Shown: positions 24,863-37,601 of the stretch, one piece after another
Layout of the letters: each line of letters opens with the position of its first letter
How positions within the stretch are numbered: position 1 is the stretch's first letter
Source of the DNA: Casuarina equisetifolia
Lineage: Eukaryota > Streptophyta > Magnoliopsida > Fagales > Casuarinaceae
DNA: 64,000 bases
Assembly (NCBI GenBank): GCA_028551475.1
Contig: CM052357.1
Span: 27,239,745-27,303,744 of the forward strand
Reading direction: 5' to 3'
Notes under the pieces: generated by a model
Told to the model about the DNA's origin: nothing
Databases searched by the model: none
The model's input: only the letters and a program-made list of their open reading frames with translations
Translations under genes and position numbers: made by a program

Positions 24863-26197
24863 AAGGTATCAGAGCCGAAGTTCCTACAACCGTGGGATCT
24901 TTGGAAAAAGCCTTGCCAAATGATCTACAAGACTGTCTCAAGTTTAGACTCGAGAAGTTGCTCAAGACTTGGGAAAGGAGGAGTTAAGAGGCTCGAGTCA
25001 AGGTGGAAGAGGCTCTACATGAGTCTCATGAAGTCGTTTGTACCATACTAAGCAAGAAGGAAGGCAACAATGCTAGGGATTCATCCGAAGCACTAGTTCC
25101 AGTACAGGAAAAGCCACAGGCGGAATGGAGAAAGACCAACCGATCTTTCACAACTCCACCGGAAAACAAGCTATTTCTCCGAGGTGATACTAAATCTAAC
25201 TTACTACCAGCTTTAACTGTTCACCACAAGCTCCAGGGCTTTTTGGAACTCAATCTGGCCACCCACAAAAAGAAACAAATAAAGAAAAGAAAGGTGGGAG
25301 GAGGGAAGAAAGAAAAAATAGAGGAACTTTGTTGGGATGCATCATGAAGGAACTTAACACCAACAAAGATGGTTTTTTTCCCTTTCATGAGAAGTTGGCA
25401 GATGTCCGCAACACATAAGGAAAGAAGTGTGGAGCATTGGAACTCCATAGCACTTTTCAACAATTGCAACAAAGACCATGTTGCTTCACCATCGAGACCG
25501 AGAAGAATCAACCAGAACTGAACCACGGGCAATCATCGGCCAATTATGGAAGGTGCTCAGGCTTCAAGACTAGAGTAGCAATATTGCTCGTTGTCAACAT
25601 GACCGCAAATACTAGCCTAATGAAGGTGCAAGAGGCCCTCATTGAACCCAACACTGGAAGGCTTACCATTCTTTGCAATGAATGCTTCTGTTACAACCTC
25701 AACCTTAACATTGTTAGAGGAAAACAATCACCGACCATTGGCGTTGCGCCAGACAGAAAAACAAGGTTTATTGGGACCCATATGGTTAATGTACTTACGG
25801 GTAATGCCAAGAAAAAAAAGCTAGGAGAAAAGTTGATATGGCTCTATTTTTCAGTTAAGAGCTTGCTAAAGGAAATGAAAAGGAGGAGCCATCAAGTCGT
25901 CATAGAAAATGAAGATAAGAAAGGGATAGAGATAAACAAATTTCAATAGGTCCACAAGATGTTTGGACTTGTTACCAAAGCCAACACCTTCAGTTTCAGC
26001 ATTGCAGAAGATGACCAAGCATATGGTCAAGTCGTAGCCCATAGATACATATGGGACATAATCGTGGAAACCTTTTCCAATGTGTTCCAATAGGATAATG
26101 AGGTTAAGGGTCACTAGACCTTATGCGGAAAGTTTACTAGAATTCTCAAAGGTTGTGGTTTCATTTTGTTTATTCAGACAAAAGGATGAAGACAACA
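24863..26197 (+). other. Outer element internal region I (gag-like, unassigned ORFs)
   Basis: The first 100 codons (ATVG/TTVG, L-E-K-A, D-L phrases, a charged KKKQIKKRK stretch) resemble the start of a plant gypsy gag and match the second internal part at 38690-38900. Frames are broken by stops. The longest plus-strand pieces are 25003-25347 and 25437-25949, neither of which I recognise. No protease, RT or integrase motif is visible. Confidence 0.5.
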
Positions 26198-26451
26198 AGA
26201 TAGAAATTGTGAAGAGAGAAACGAAGGAGACGGTAAACAGTAAACCCTCATGTTTCTGATAATATCAAAGCTTATCATTATACTAGAGATGGAACATATA
26301 AGTAGAAAAATAAAAGAATAAAAAAATATATTCTGTAAGTCTAAGCTACGCTAGGTTCTGTAACTCTAGGCTAGTCATTGTAGCTGGAGGCTACAGTGAC
26401 GTGATGTACTGTCTAACATCCCCCCGCAAGCTGATGGGTCTGAGAGGACCG

Positions 26452-28130
26452 TCAGCTTGGACTACAATAATCGAAAGCGAGATGTGGATAAGCCTTTGGT
26501 GAAGAGATCCGCAGGCTGATCAACCGAGGAGATGAAATGAACAAGAAGCTAGCCATGGAGGTAGCGTTCCCAGATGAAATGGTAGTCGATCTCGATATGT
26601 TTAGTCTGAGCATGAAAGACCGAGTTCCCCGCCAAGTAAAGAGCTGAGAGGTTGTCACACCACAGGGTAGGGGGAGTAGAAGGAAGAGCACGCAGATCTC
26701 GAAAGAGATACTTGATCCAAATAACCTCAGCAATAGAATCAACAAGACACTTATACTTGGCCTTAGTACTAGAACGGGCAACTGTGTGTTGTTTACGAGA
26801 GCACCAGGAGATAAGGTTAGGGCCAAGGAACACACCAAAGCCGCCCACCAAACGATAGTCATCACGATCACCCACCTAACTAGCAACAGAGAAGGCATGG
26901 AGAGCAATGGAGGAACTACGAGTGAAATGAATACCATAGCGAGGAGTATCAGTAAGGTAGCGCAAAATGAGCTTAACCAAGTGCCAATGGGCAGTAGTGG
27001 GAGAATGGAGAAACTGACAAGCCGAATTAACGAAGTAGGTGATATCCGGCCAGGTGAGAGTGAGGTACTAGAGAGCTCCAACAATACTGCAATACTGAAG
27101 GGGATTGAGGAAAGGGTCACCGTTCCATTAGGAGGGGGAGTCAGCAGGAGTGCAAGGAGTCAAAACAACATGAGCATCAAACATCCGAGCACGAGATAAG
27201 ATATCATGAGTGAACTTGGCCTGATGAAGGAGTAAGCCCTGAGGAGTGTGGAGAGCCTCAATGCCAAGAAAATAGTGAAGAGGGCCAAGATCCTTGATGG
27301 CAAATTTTCACTGGAAAGTCATAAGAAAAAAGGAGAGAGGGGCCTAAGAGGACCCTATTAATAAGATGTCATCAACATAAACCAACAGAAACATACTGTA
27401 CTGGGAAGTGTGCAACAAGAACAGTAATGTGTCAACAGCAGAGATGGAGAAGCTGAATGAGAGGAGAAAGGTACTCAGCTGCTGATACCAGGCGCAAGGA
27501 GCCTGCTTGAGGCCATAAAGGGAGCGGCGAAGATGGCATACATGATGTGGGTGAGAGGCATCAAGAAAGCTAGAAGGCTGGAGCATATACACTTCCTCAG
27601 AGAGAGAGCCATGTAGAAATGCATTTGAGACATCAAGTTGATAGAGAGGCCACCCGCGAGAATAGGCAATGGCAATGAGAGTGAGGATGGTGACTGGTTT
27701 GGCGATCGGACTAAAGGTCCCCATGTAATCAATGCCAGGCTATTGATGAAAATCCTTCACCACAAGGTGAGCTTTATAGCGCTTAAGAGAGCCATCCAAG
27801 CGAAACTTAACCTTATACACCCACTTGCAGCCGATAGGGCGAGCATTAGGAGGAAGTGGAACCAGATCCCATGTACCATTCTAGAGAAGAGTCGCATACT
27901 CAACTGTTATAGCAGCTTGCCACTGAGGGTTCCTAACATCTTGGGAAAAGGTGGTGGGTTTAGGGTAGGGGTGAGTAATGGCGGTGAGAGCAAAGGTGTG
28001 GTGACGGGTGAGAATACGGCAGGTGACAGTACCATCCTTAAGACGGGTAATCATGGGATGACAGGGAGGACGAGGGGAAGGGCTAGAGGGTGGGGAAGGG
28101 GAAGTGGAAGGAGGTGAGAAAGGTATAATA
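26452..28130 (-). pseudogene. Copia A reverse transcriptase and RNase H region
   Basis: In minus order: P-I-G-C-K-W-V-Y-K-V-K near 27820, the TFSPIAKPVT and LDVSNAFLHG phrases (27600-27720), L-Y-G-L-K-Q-A-P (about 27510), the catalytic YVDD box (about 27375), then the RNase H phrases WCSRKQHTVARSSTKAKYK and LWCDNLSALYLA (26640-26810). Stops and frame changes break the reading frame, so no polyprotein can be made. Confidence 0.85.
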
Positions 28131-28433
28131 GGGGGGAAGGAATAGGAGTGGTAAGGGTAGGAGGAGTGGGGAGGGGAGAAGGAAGGAGGGGAAGAAAAAT
28201 AGGGAGAGAGGGGGGGATGGGGGAGAGGAGGAGGCCTAGGAAGTGGAGAAAGGAAAGAAGGTTTCATCAAAGAGGGCATCAGTGGAAATATAGAAACAGC
28301 GGGTGGAAGGACAATAGCACCGATAGCCACGATAACTATGAGGATAACCCATGAGAACACAAGGACAAGAGCGAAGGGCGAGCTTGTGAGGAGCATAGGG
28401 TTAGAGATAAGGGAAGGTGGCATAACCAAAGAC

Positions 28434-29424
28434 TCAAAGGTGAGAGAGATCCAAGGGAATATGGAAGAGGACTTGCCAAGGCGAGAGGTGATCGAGAACA
28501 GCAGTGGGAAGACGATTTATCAAGACAACTACGGTTTCAAAAGCAAATTTCCAAAAGGAAAAAGGGACGGAAGCATGTGTGAGGAAGGCAAGACCAATCT
28601 CAACAATATGGCAATATTTCTGTTCCACAGTCCCGTTCTGAAATAGAGAGTAGGGCAAGAAACACGCTTATGAATACCGTGAGTGGAAAGATAGGTACGA
28701 AGGTTAGAAGAAAGAAACTCAGGCGCACCATCACATTGGATGGCACGGAGGGGGTGAGAGAACTGAGTGGAAACAAAGGAATGGAAAGAATGAAAAATCG
28801 TAAAGAACTGAGAATGGGTGGTGAAGGGATAGAACCAAGTGAAGCGAGAGTGGTCATCAATAAAACAAACGTAGTATTTATAATCATTAAAGGAAGTTAC
28901 AAGAGCAAGTCCCTAAACATCAAAATGAACCAGTTCAAGGGGATAGGAAGCCCGAGACTGAATGGGGGGGGTGGGGATGATAGTGACTCTTACTAAGAGC
29001 GCACACAGTACATAAGGAGGGAGAAGTGCGAATAAAAAGGGTGTGAGTAGAAGACAAAAGGCGAACAATTGAGTCGGAGGAAGCATGGCCTAGACGAAGA
29101 TGCCACAGAGTGAGAGATGCAGGAAGAGGTGGTAGACAGTGCGGAAGGAGACGAAATGGTGGCCGGAGGCGAGAGGCGGTATAGGCCACAATCAAGTTGT
29201 CCGCTGAGGAGAATCTGACTAGTGGAGAGAGAGCGAGTAATAAAATGAGTATGATAAAAGATGAAAACACAATGATTGTCAAGAATAAAATGGGAAACAG
29301 ATAATAAATTACGAGTAATGCTAGGAACAACTAAAATATTAGTAAGGCGAAGATAAGTAGGAATAGATGAAAAGAAGGTACCAATATAAGTGATAGGGAA
29401 GGAAACCCCATCACCGACAATCAA
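28434..29424 (-). pseudogene. Copia A integrase region
   Basis: The zinc-binding HHCC pattern is visible as LWHLRLGHAS followed by C-T-V-C-A-L-S-K (about 29060-29150). Fragments of the DDE core follow (F-D-V-W-G-P like, then C-D-G-A-P-E-F). The end of the domain at 28434-28650 (NGTVEQKYCHIVEIGLAFL) is clear. Several stops intervene. The stretch 28100-28430 downstream encodes a Pro/Ser-rich linker. Confidence 0.75.
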
Positions 29425-30084
29425 TTGCTGAGGGCCAGTATAAGGAACAATAGAGGAGAGACCTACAGGGCTATCGGTGACATGGTGGGTAGCACCAGAC
29501 TTTGGAATCCAAGAGGAGATAACATGGGCCGAAGGAAGGGAAGTAGGAAAAGGGAAGATATAGGGGGCCTAGGAGGCGAGGTGGGCTTGGGCTGAAGGGA
29601 AAAGGGCTTGGGCCGAGTGGAAGAGGGCTGGAGCCAAGGGAGCAGGGAGGTGGACCGAAGAAGGTTGGGCTTGGGCCGAGGGTAAAGGGGCTTGGGCCGT
29701 GTGGTAGTGGGCCTAAGCCAAGGGTAAGGGGTTAAGGCTAAGAGGCAGTGGGCCTGGGCTAGGGTGAGAGGGGCCAGAGAGGCAAGATGGGCCTAGGCTG
29801 GAGGGAAATAGGCTTAGGAGGCGATGTGGGCCTGGGTTGGGGAAAAGGGATCCGGGCTTGAAATGAAAGAGGATGGGGTTGAAGGAGATGAGATATGGGC
29901 CGAAGGGGGTTGGGCTAAATAAGTGGGGGGGGTCAAAAGTGAATAAGGGGCTTAGTAAAAAGGAAGGGCCAGATGGGGTTGGGCCACGGGAAGCTGGGTG
30001 GGGACGGTGGGCTAGGCGGTGTAGGGTGAGAGGGCCGTGGGGTGGGGGGTAGCAAAGTGGGTTGAAGGGGGGAGGGAGAGGAAG

Positions 30085-31101
30085 TCAGTTGGGGGAGGGA
30101 GGTGTGAAGTGAGCATTATAGCGCTCACGGCACGTAAGGGCATATTGGCCCTTACGGCGGTAGATTTGGCAGAAGGGCGGGCACCGTCGGCCTCGACCAC
30201 TAGAAACGGGGAAAGGAAGGGGGTTCGGGAGAAGAGGAGGCAGGGAACCGAGGGAGGGAGTGCATGGAGGGCCACTTGCCACCGAAGGGTTTTGATTTGT
30301 GAAGGCAGTAGGGACCCCGGGATGAGTAGCAAACACCACAGGGGGCGAAGCAGCCAGGAGATCCCGGTTGTTTATGTCAACGAAGGCCTCATGGGAGAGT
30401 AGGAGGCCATTGAGGTCCTTGCGAGAGAGCGGTGCCACCCTAGAGCTTATAAAGACTATGACGACTAGGGCACGATAGTCGGGCCCCAAATCATGAAAAA
30501 CGTGAGTATGATACTCACTATTGTGTAAAGGTTCATTGATGAGGGCTAATTGATTGGAGATATGGATGACTTCTTAAAGAAAATCCGCCATGGAGCGATC
30601 GCCGTGACGGAGATTTTGGAGATCCAAACGTAAGGCGGCAGCACGTGCAATGGATTGTTGGGCAAAAATGGTGGTGAGGTGAGTCCAGGTGGCAGCAGAC
30701 GTTCGAAAAGTGGTAAGTTGTGCCACGATGGGGGCGGTGGAGGTGGTGAGGATCCACCCCATCACCGTCCAATCGCGGATGCACCAGTGAGTGTGGGCCG
30801 AGTTGGGAACACGAGTTGGGCCGGCTGCTAAGGTGAGGTAGGTGTGGGCCGGGTGGGTAGGGGAGAGGAAATGGGTTGGGAGTTCAGGTTTGGTGCCTTC
30901 AACAATGGGGAGAAGCTGGGCAGCGTTGAGGAAGGGTTCTAACATGGTTCTCCAAATAATGTAGTTGGAGCCATTAAGGCGTTTAGGAAGATAAGGAGAG
31001 GAGAGGAAGGTCAAAGGGGCCGAAGGAGTTGTTAGGGGAATGGCCGGGTCAGTGATCCAGTTTGAGGAAGAGGCAGATTCGGTGGAAGAGGAGGCCGACA
31101 T
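30085..31101 (-). pseudogene. Copia A gag region
   Basis: It starts with an ATG at 31101 and reads the copia gag phrases LNGSNYIIWRTMLEPFL and W-T-H-L-T-T-I-F-A-Q-Q-S-I-A-R. A TAA at 30574 interrupts the frame, which then continues in the same register to about 30085. The zinc knuckle is degenerate: C-Q-I-Y and G-Q-Y replace the expected Cys and His. 29430-30010 is purine-rich sequence with many GGGCTTGGGCC-like short repeats and no intact frame. Confidence 0.75.
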
Positions 31102-31466
31102 GGGTTGCCTTGAAGTAGGGAAAGGTCGTAAAAAAAAAAAAAAAGAAATGAGGGATAACATGTGAGAAATAGGGCCCAAGAAGACAGGAGAGCTAAGAAA
31201 AAGGCAGGAACAAAGGCTTTCGTCGACCTGAAGCTCGACACCAAGATAAAGATTGTGAAGAGAGAAACGGAAGAGACGATGAACAGTAAACCCTCACTGT
31301 TTCTGATAATATCAAAGCTTATCATTATACTAGAGATGGAACGTATAAGTAGAAAAATAAAAGAATAAAAAAAATACATTATGTTAGTCTAAGCTACACT
31401 AGGTTCTGTAACTCTAGGCTAGTCACTATAACTGGAGGCTACAGTGACGTGATGTACTGTCTAACA

Positions 31467-33068
31467 CAGCAGAAGACGGCCATGGTGGTGAATGCTTCAG
31501 GGAATGTGCCCAATCTTACTACCAAAAGTGACCTCAGCTACTAGCCCTCCTCCAAGACCTCTACCATGGCTACATCACCTTGTCTAACCGTTATGTTCTA
31601 ACAGTGGCCAAACATCATTCCCATAGAAGAATATCGACCATGGATCAAAAGCATTGTGATCAGTATAATGAAGATGGTGTGACCCTGCAGATTGGTTTGG
31701 ATGCTGAAAGCTTTCTCTACTTCCAACAAACCGCGACAATGATTGGCCATAATGACGCGGTGGTCGTTGATGCTATCGCTTTTGACCTTGTGATGAAGAA
31801 CATGGAGTATGATATAATGATGCATGAGAAGGGTAATATGGAGCAGAGATATGACGAGTCATCAAGGAAGGGGGAGCTACAGAAGTGTTTGCTGGAAATG
31901 CTGGAGTCTAAGAGGCTCATACTACTAAGCGAGAACGCAAAGTTGATGATGCTCAAGTTATGGGCCTTGTCACCAAACCAGGTTGCCGGAGGCTCCAGTT
32001 TAGGTAGGTCAGTGGTTGAAGGCAAGATGGTGTTTTGGAATAACCATGCATAAACAAAACTTCCTGCCATTTTTGCAGTGAGGCTGCACCAAAGGGAAGG
32101 AGAAGATAACGGTACACAGAATGAAGTTGTGGAAATATATGTTTTTTCTTTGCTACTTGGTTTTCTCTCGAAGCCCCCAAAGGTTAGTAGCACATCGCAG
32201 CTAGAGTTTGTGATCTTGTGGGCTATAAAAAAAGGTATTGACTTAGGAGGTTAAGGTAATCCTCCATGTAGAGGCAGAAAAAGAAATGATGGAAAGGAAA
32301 ATAAAATTGAGAGAGAAGTATTTTTCCAAAAAAGGGGCAGGATTTATTTCATTTGCCTTTAGAAATGTTCCAAGAAATTAGACAAGTTGGTGTTATTAAC
32401 TGGGGTTTCCAAGAAATTGCTCTAGCTAAGAACGTGATGGAGACTTTTGGAAGAATAAAGTATGATATTATGGTCAGCACTGGACTTTAAAAAGATGTCC
32501 ATTCTTTTGATGTCGCTGGTTTTACAAAAGGGAACGATGCTCTGGGTAGTTTACTTGTGCAATTAAAGTATGAAGAGGAGTACGCCGACAACTTTGAACA
32601 AGCTTTCAGGAAGTCTTACTGCCTATTTATGTTTTCCAAGGAAATGGTTCCATGCGTGAAGAGACTAAGTAGCAAAGAAGAAAGGAAAGGTGTAAGGTTT
32701 AATAGTGCAGCCCACCAGAAGGCTGATGTTAAAACATCAGCAGAGGTTGCAGTAATGAGGTCAATTTTTCTTGGTTCTCCTGTCAGATTTGTCACTACTT
32801 TGGAGCAAGAACATGGGAGAGACACCTTAACGGTGCTTAAGTGGGAAGTTACATTCCTCTTTCAAGGGGTCATGGGGTTTCTCATCAGGGTAAATTCTAA
32901 AAAGGAGGTCAAAGTGGAAGGTGACATGGACGTTGTGTACAATAGGGGTAGGAGTTCACCCAAAAAAGACAAGGCAACAACCATTTTAGGAGAAGAAGGG
33001 ACTAAAGGAAGTAAGGAAAAGGTGGGCAAAGCATGGAGGGTACAGGCTACCTACGTGTCATCGTGGAA
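31467..33068 (+). other. Outer element internal region II with unassigned ORFs
   Basis: Sequence between the two nested copia elements, belonging to the outer retrotransposon. Two plus-strand frames stand out: 31580-32053 (157 codons) and 32557-33068, the latter running into the left copia B LTR. I recognise neither. They carry no retroelement catalytic motif that I can see. They may be decayed gag/pol, captured host sequence or chance. Confidence 0.4.
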
Positions 33069-33342
33069 TGTAAGAAAAGGAAAATTGAAAAGAAAGGGCC
33101 AGAGTTGTACAACGGGTTTTCTATTATGCTAACTTAACTTTCTGTACAAATATCATGTTACATTTATAATGTAAGAACCTAGCTAATATAGGAAACTATA
33201 TTTACAACATAATTACAATATATTGAGCATGATTCTAGTGCTCAATATGGCAACTTAGTTGGTGGGATTCCATGTACATTAACACTCCCTCTTAAGCCAG
33301 AGATTTGTACAAATCAAATACTCTGATCTTGGAAAGAAAGTG

Positions 33343-34923
33343 TCAATGTTGCTTACTGCAAAGTGCCTTTGTCAACAAGTCTGCGGGTTGTTCTTGAGTA
33401 GGAACGTGTTGAGTTGTAATGATACCCTGTAGAAGTTTTTCTCTCACGTAGTGACATTCTACCTCAATGTGTTTCGTATGTTCATGGAAGATTGGATTTG
33501 CTGCAATCTTTTCTACTGCCTCATTGTCGCAATGTAATAAGGCGGGACGCTTCATATGGAAACCAAAATCCTTGAGTAAGCCAATGATCCAAACTATTTC
33601 ACAAGTGGTGACCTGCATGGCACGATATTCTGCTTCGGCGGAGGAAAGAGACATAGTTGGTTGTTTCTTCGAGCACCATGAGATCAGTGAGTTTCCCAAC
33701 ATGATACAAAATCATGTGGTCGATCTTCTCGTCATAGGGCAGGTGTTGTAATCTGAGTCACAGTAGGCTTTCAGCTCAAACGATGAAGATGAAGGGAACA
33801 TGAGACCAAGTCTTGGATAACTTTTGAGATATCTGGTCACTTTAAGAGCAGCATCCATGTGGGACTGCTTTGGGTCATGCATGAACTGACTGAGAAGTTG
33901 AACTGGGAAAGTGATGTCAGGCCTAGTGAGAGTCAAGTAGATCAGTCGCCCAACTAGTCATTTGTAAACAGATGGATCTACAAGAGGTGGATCATCGGGT
34001 TTTTTGCTAGAACTTTCATCATATTCAATGCTTGTGAATTTCTTGTTCTGTTCCATCGGGATAAGAGATGGTTTAGATCCTGCTAGACCAGCTTCAGAGA
34101 TCAATTCCAACGTATACTTGCATTGGCTCAGAGAAATCCCTTCTGGAGAACGGGCTATTTCAAGGCCCAAGAAAAACTTTGACAATCCAAGATCTTTCAT
34201 GAAGAATGTAGCATGCAAGTACTGTTTGAGTTCCTCAATGGCATCTGGATTGTTTCCTGTGATCAAAATGTCATCAACATAAATAAGTAGAGCTACGAAA
34301 GCAATGCCTCGCCGTTTGGTGAACAAAGAGTAATCATGATAAGATTGAGTGAAGCCATGATCAAGTAATGCTCCAGTGAATTTTTCATTCCACTATCGGG
34401 AGGCTTGTTTTAACCCATAAAGGGATTTTCACAATTGACACACTCGAGACTCCCCCTAATTGCGAAATCTGGGGGGAAGCTCCATGTAAACTTCCTCCGA
34501 GAGATTACCCTGAAGGAAAGCATTTTGGACATCCATCTGGTAGAGAGGCCAGTGGTGAACAGCAGCAATGGTGATGATGAGGCGAACAGTGACATGTTTG
34601 GCAATGGGAGAAAAAGTATCTTGAGAGTTGATACCTTCTCGCTGATTAAAACCCTTAGCAACTAAGCGGGCTTTGTAGCAGTCAAGAGAACCATCGACAC
34701 AGTACTTCACTTTGTAGACCCATTTACATCCAATAGGACGACGACCAGGGGGCAAGGGAACGACATCCCATGTGTGGTTCGCCTCAAGAGCAGAAAGTTC
34801 AGCATCCATGGCATTCACCCAATTAGGATTGGTAGCAGCTACATGATAGGAGGTAGGTTCAGAAATGACAGAAATGGAAGCTATGAAGTGTTGGTAAGGT
34901 GGGTGGCATTGATGGAAAGACAC
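33343..34923 (-). pseudogene. Copia B reverse transcriptase and RNase H region
   Basis: RT phrases are well kept: GCKWVYKVK, TFSPIAK, QMDVQNAFLQGNLSEEVYM (34456-34923), then IYVDDILITGN (about 34260) and DLGLSKFFLGLEI. RNase H shows AYCDSDYNTCP, SLSSAEAEYRAM, HCDNEAVEKIA and HTKHIEVECHYVREK (33343-33780). Stops occur at least near 34456, 34400 and 33958. Confidence 0.9.
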
Positions 34924-35331
34924 ATAGTTAGAGATGGGATAAAGAGAGGTATAGGAGGATTAGGGATTAGTAGGGCAAAGGTAGTCTGCGCTGCAGATCG
35001 GGGGGCGAGTAGGGCGACTAGAGCAGCGAAGGGGAGGATCAACAGGGGTGGAGGGTGAGGGGGAAGGAGCGAGGTCCGTCGGGAGAGGATTTGGGGTGGG
35101 TAAGGGATCAGGGATAGGAGGAGTAGTAGGGACTGGGGAAGGGGGATCGGAGGGAGGGTCCTCAGGAAGATCCACCGGTAGCGAGGATGAAGTGTAAGTA
35201 TCAGGATCCAAAGTAACTGGAGAAGATAAGGCCGGCGGGCATTCATGGGAAGAGCTGAAAGGGAAAATGGTTTCCTGAAAAATAACATCCCGACTAACGA
35301 AAAATTTGTGAGAAAGAGGGTCATAGAGGCG

Positions 35332-36190
35332 TTAGCCTTTTTGGAAAGAGGGATAACCCATAAAAATGCAAGGAAGAGCTCGAGGACTAAATTTGTCACA
35401 GGGACCAAGAGTGGTGGCATAACACCAACAACTAAAAACACGAAGATGGTTAAGGATGGGAGGTTTGCCAAATAATTTTTCAAAAGGGCTACCACCGTGG
35501 AGAGAAGAGGAAGGGAGACGGTTAATGAGGTAAGTGGCGGTGAGAAGACATTCCCCCCAAAATTGAGAGGGAATGTGTGCTTGAAACATGAGGGCGCGAG
35601 CAACGTCAAGAAGATGATGATGCTTGCGTTCAACGACACCATTTTGTTAAGGGGTGTAGACACAAGAAGACTCGTGAATGATGCCATGATGAGAAAGAAA
35701 GGTACGACACTCGGAGGAAAAAAAATTTGGTGCCATTGTCAGATCAGATCTGACGAACAGGGTGACCGAATTGTGCAGGGGCCATGGAGACAAAATATTG
35801 AATTTTGGAAAAGACTTGACTTTTAAATTTAAGGAGGAAAGTCCAAGTGGCGCAGGAGAAGTCGTCAACAATGGTGAGAAAATATCAAGCACCATCATGG
35901 GTGGGGGTCCGATGGGGACCCCAAACGTCCATGTGGACAAGCTCAAAGATAGTCGTGGTTGTAGTGTGACTTGTGGGAAAAGGTTGGCAAGTTTGTTTAG
36001 CCAAAGGGCATATTGGGCAAGAGAAAGAAGAAGGGCAAGAAATGGAATAGGTGGGTGAAGAAAAATTGTGCAGGGAGGAATGACCAAGACGTTGATGTAA
36101 AAGTTCATAAGAAATGCTATTATTAATAAAAACTGAATGACAAGCAGGAAGCTGTTTGGGAGTACAAAAAGTACTTTTTAGGAAAAACAA
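35332..36190 (-). pseudogene. Copia B integrase region
   Basis: The HHCC module is present (LLHQRLGHSS, then CPICPLAKQ). DDE-core phrases follow: ELVHMDVWGPHRTP, SDNGTKF and [21 protein letters not shown]. Stops occur near 35885, 35755 and 35647. 34930-35330 is a Pro/Ser-rich linker with frame breaks. Confidence 0.85.
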
Positions 36191-36254
36191 ATATTTAGAA
36201 AAAATTACACAAAAATTAGAGGGAAATTCAGAATAAAGGAAGTAAAGCCCATGA

Positions 36255-37601
36255 TTAGCCTTGCCGAGCCCGGTCAGATCCCCAATCGTATGGTCCTGAA
36301 AATGGGTCAGATGGACCCACTTGGTTGAGGAGGGTCAAAAGCCTTTGTTGTTGATCAATAGAGAGGTTGAGGCCCATGGAGCCCCCATAAACATTGTTGG
36401 GGCTGGATGGAGCAGGGCCCATAATGCCAGGGGCTGGATAAGGGCCTCCATAGTGAGGGGTAGGTGGCATGTAAGGTCCAAGCCCAAGAGGGGAAGGCCT
36501 AAAAGGGACAGGCGTAAACCCCCCGTCAATGGCAGCATTATGGGCGAATGGGCCTCGAGTAATGGGCTAGCGACGGGGTCCAGCTGTGGGCTTGGCCCGC
36601 AAGTCCGTGGGATAGCCCACGAGTTGGTAACAAACCTCGCAGGTGTGCCCAGGCTTGTGGCAATAGCTGTACACAGCCCGGTGGGCCACTGAGGCGGGTG
36701 AGTGAGACAGATCGTGCGGGCCAGAGTCAGCGTCTGGCCCACGCGCGGGCGAAAAGGGGTCGGCGGGCCAAGGGCCAGATGGCCCGTGGGAACGATCGCG
36801 CGAAGGCAGAGCGAGAGGGGTCTCGCGGCGTGCTTGGAAAGCGCTGTTCTCACTGGAAGGGTTACGGCCATCGCGCTGGAGCTACTAGTGGACGTCCTGC
36901 TTGGCCAAGGCGTAGGATTTCTCCACGGAGGGGAGCTCATCCCGAGAGAGGACGTTGTTGCGGAGGGTGTTGAACTCCTTCGGCAGCGCAAGGAGGAACC
37001 TCATCGTGAAGTCCTCTTGGTCTTTCGTTTGGAGGCGACGGTTGATGTCGCATTGACATTTGCCGCAATCACAACGGTTCGGGGGATTGTAGGCATCGAG
37101 TTCACCACGGAGATCCTTGAGGCGAACATAGAAGGTGGTAAGATCGTCGTCGGATGCGCTGTCAGGGAGGCGCAAATCACCGACAGCTTGTTGAAGGGAG
37201 AACTTCTAGGTGCCAAAGACCTGCGTGAAGCTGTCTTGGAGAGAAGCCCAGATGGCGTGCACCGTGTCGGGGCAAGAGACCATGCTCTCGAGGTGGGGTT
37301 CGATCGAGTGAAGGAGCCATGTTTTTAGAGCGGCTTGGCACTGGTCCCATTTAGCAGCCGCATCAGCGTCATCGTCAGGGCAAGGAAGAAGGCCAGTGAG
37401 AAAAGGGAGCTTGTTGCGGGCGAGGAAGACGTTGTGGATCTGTGAGCTCCAGATCCCCCAATTAGCTTCGCCAGTGAGCTTCTTAGAGACGACACTAATA
37501 GGTTGCAAATCGGCGGGAGATAGAAGGTAAGGGTCACGATTGACCATGGGAGGGGTCGGCGATGCGGGAGAGGAGGTCGAAGAGGGGTTTGGAGGGGCCA
37601 T
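36255..37601 (-). pseudogene. Copia B gag region
   Basis: It begins with an ATG at 37601 (MAPPNPSSTSSPASPTPP) and runs as a copia-type gag (KLTGEANWGIWSSQIHNVFL). An in-frame TAG follows near 37207, after which the same frame resumes (KFSLQQAVGDLRLPD). The region C-D-C-G-K-C-Q-C-D-I and the Gly/Pro/Tyr-rich tail (36255-36470) match this group of elements. Confidence 0.85.

Larger units (their letters stand above)
26198..31466 (-). mobile_element. Nested Ty1/copia retrotransposon A (degenerate)
   Basis: LTRs at about 26198-26418 and 31244-31466 are direct repeats beginning (minus) TGTTAGACAGTACATC and differing at about 14 sites. A polypurine tract (minus GCGGGGGGA) abuts the left LTR at 26419-26427. 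A TGGTGTCGAGC primer-like site lies next to the right LTR. The flanks caaca (26193-26197) and cagca (31467-31471) look like a target-site duplication with one change, so boundaries are approximate. The internal order on the minus strand is gag, integrase, reverse transcriptase, RNase H, i.e. copia order. All frames are interrupted. Confidence 0.85.

Noticed and set aside
28148-28646. Plus-strand frames rich in Arg/Gly inside copia A
   Set aside because: They are the complement of the Pro/Ser-rich linker and integrase end of the minus-strand element.
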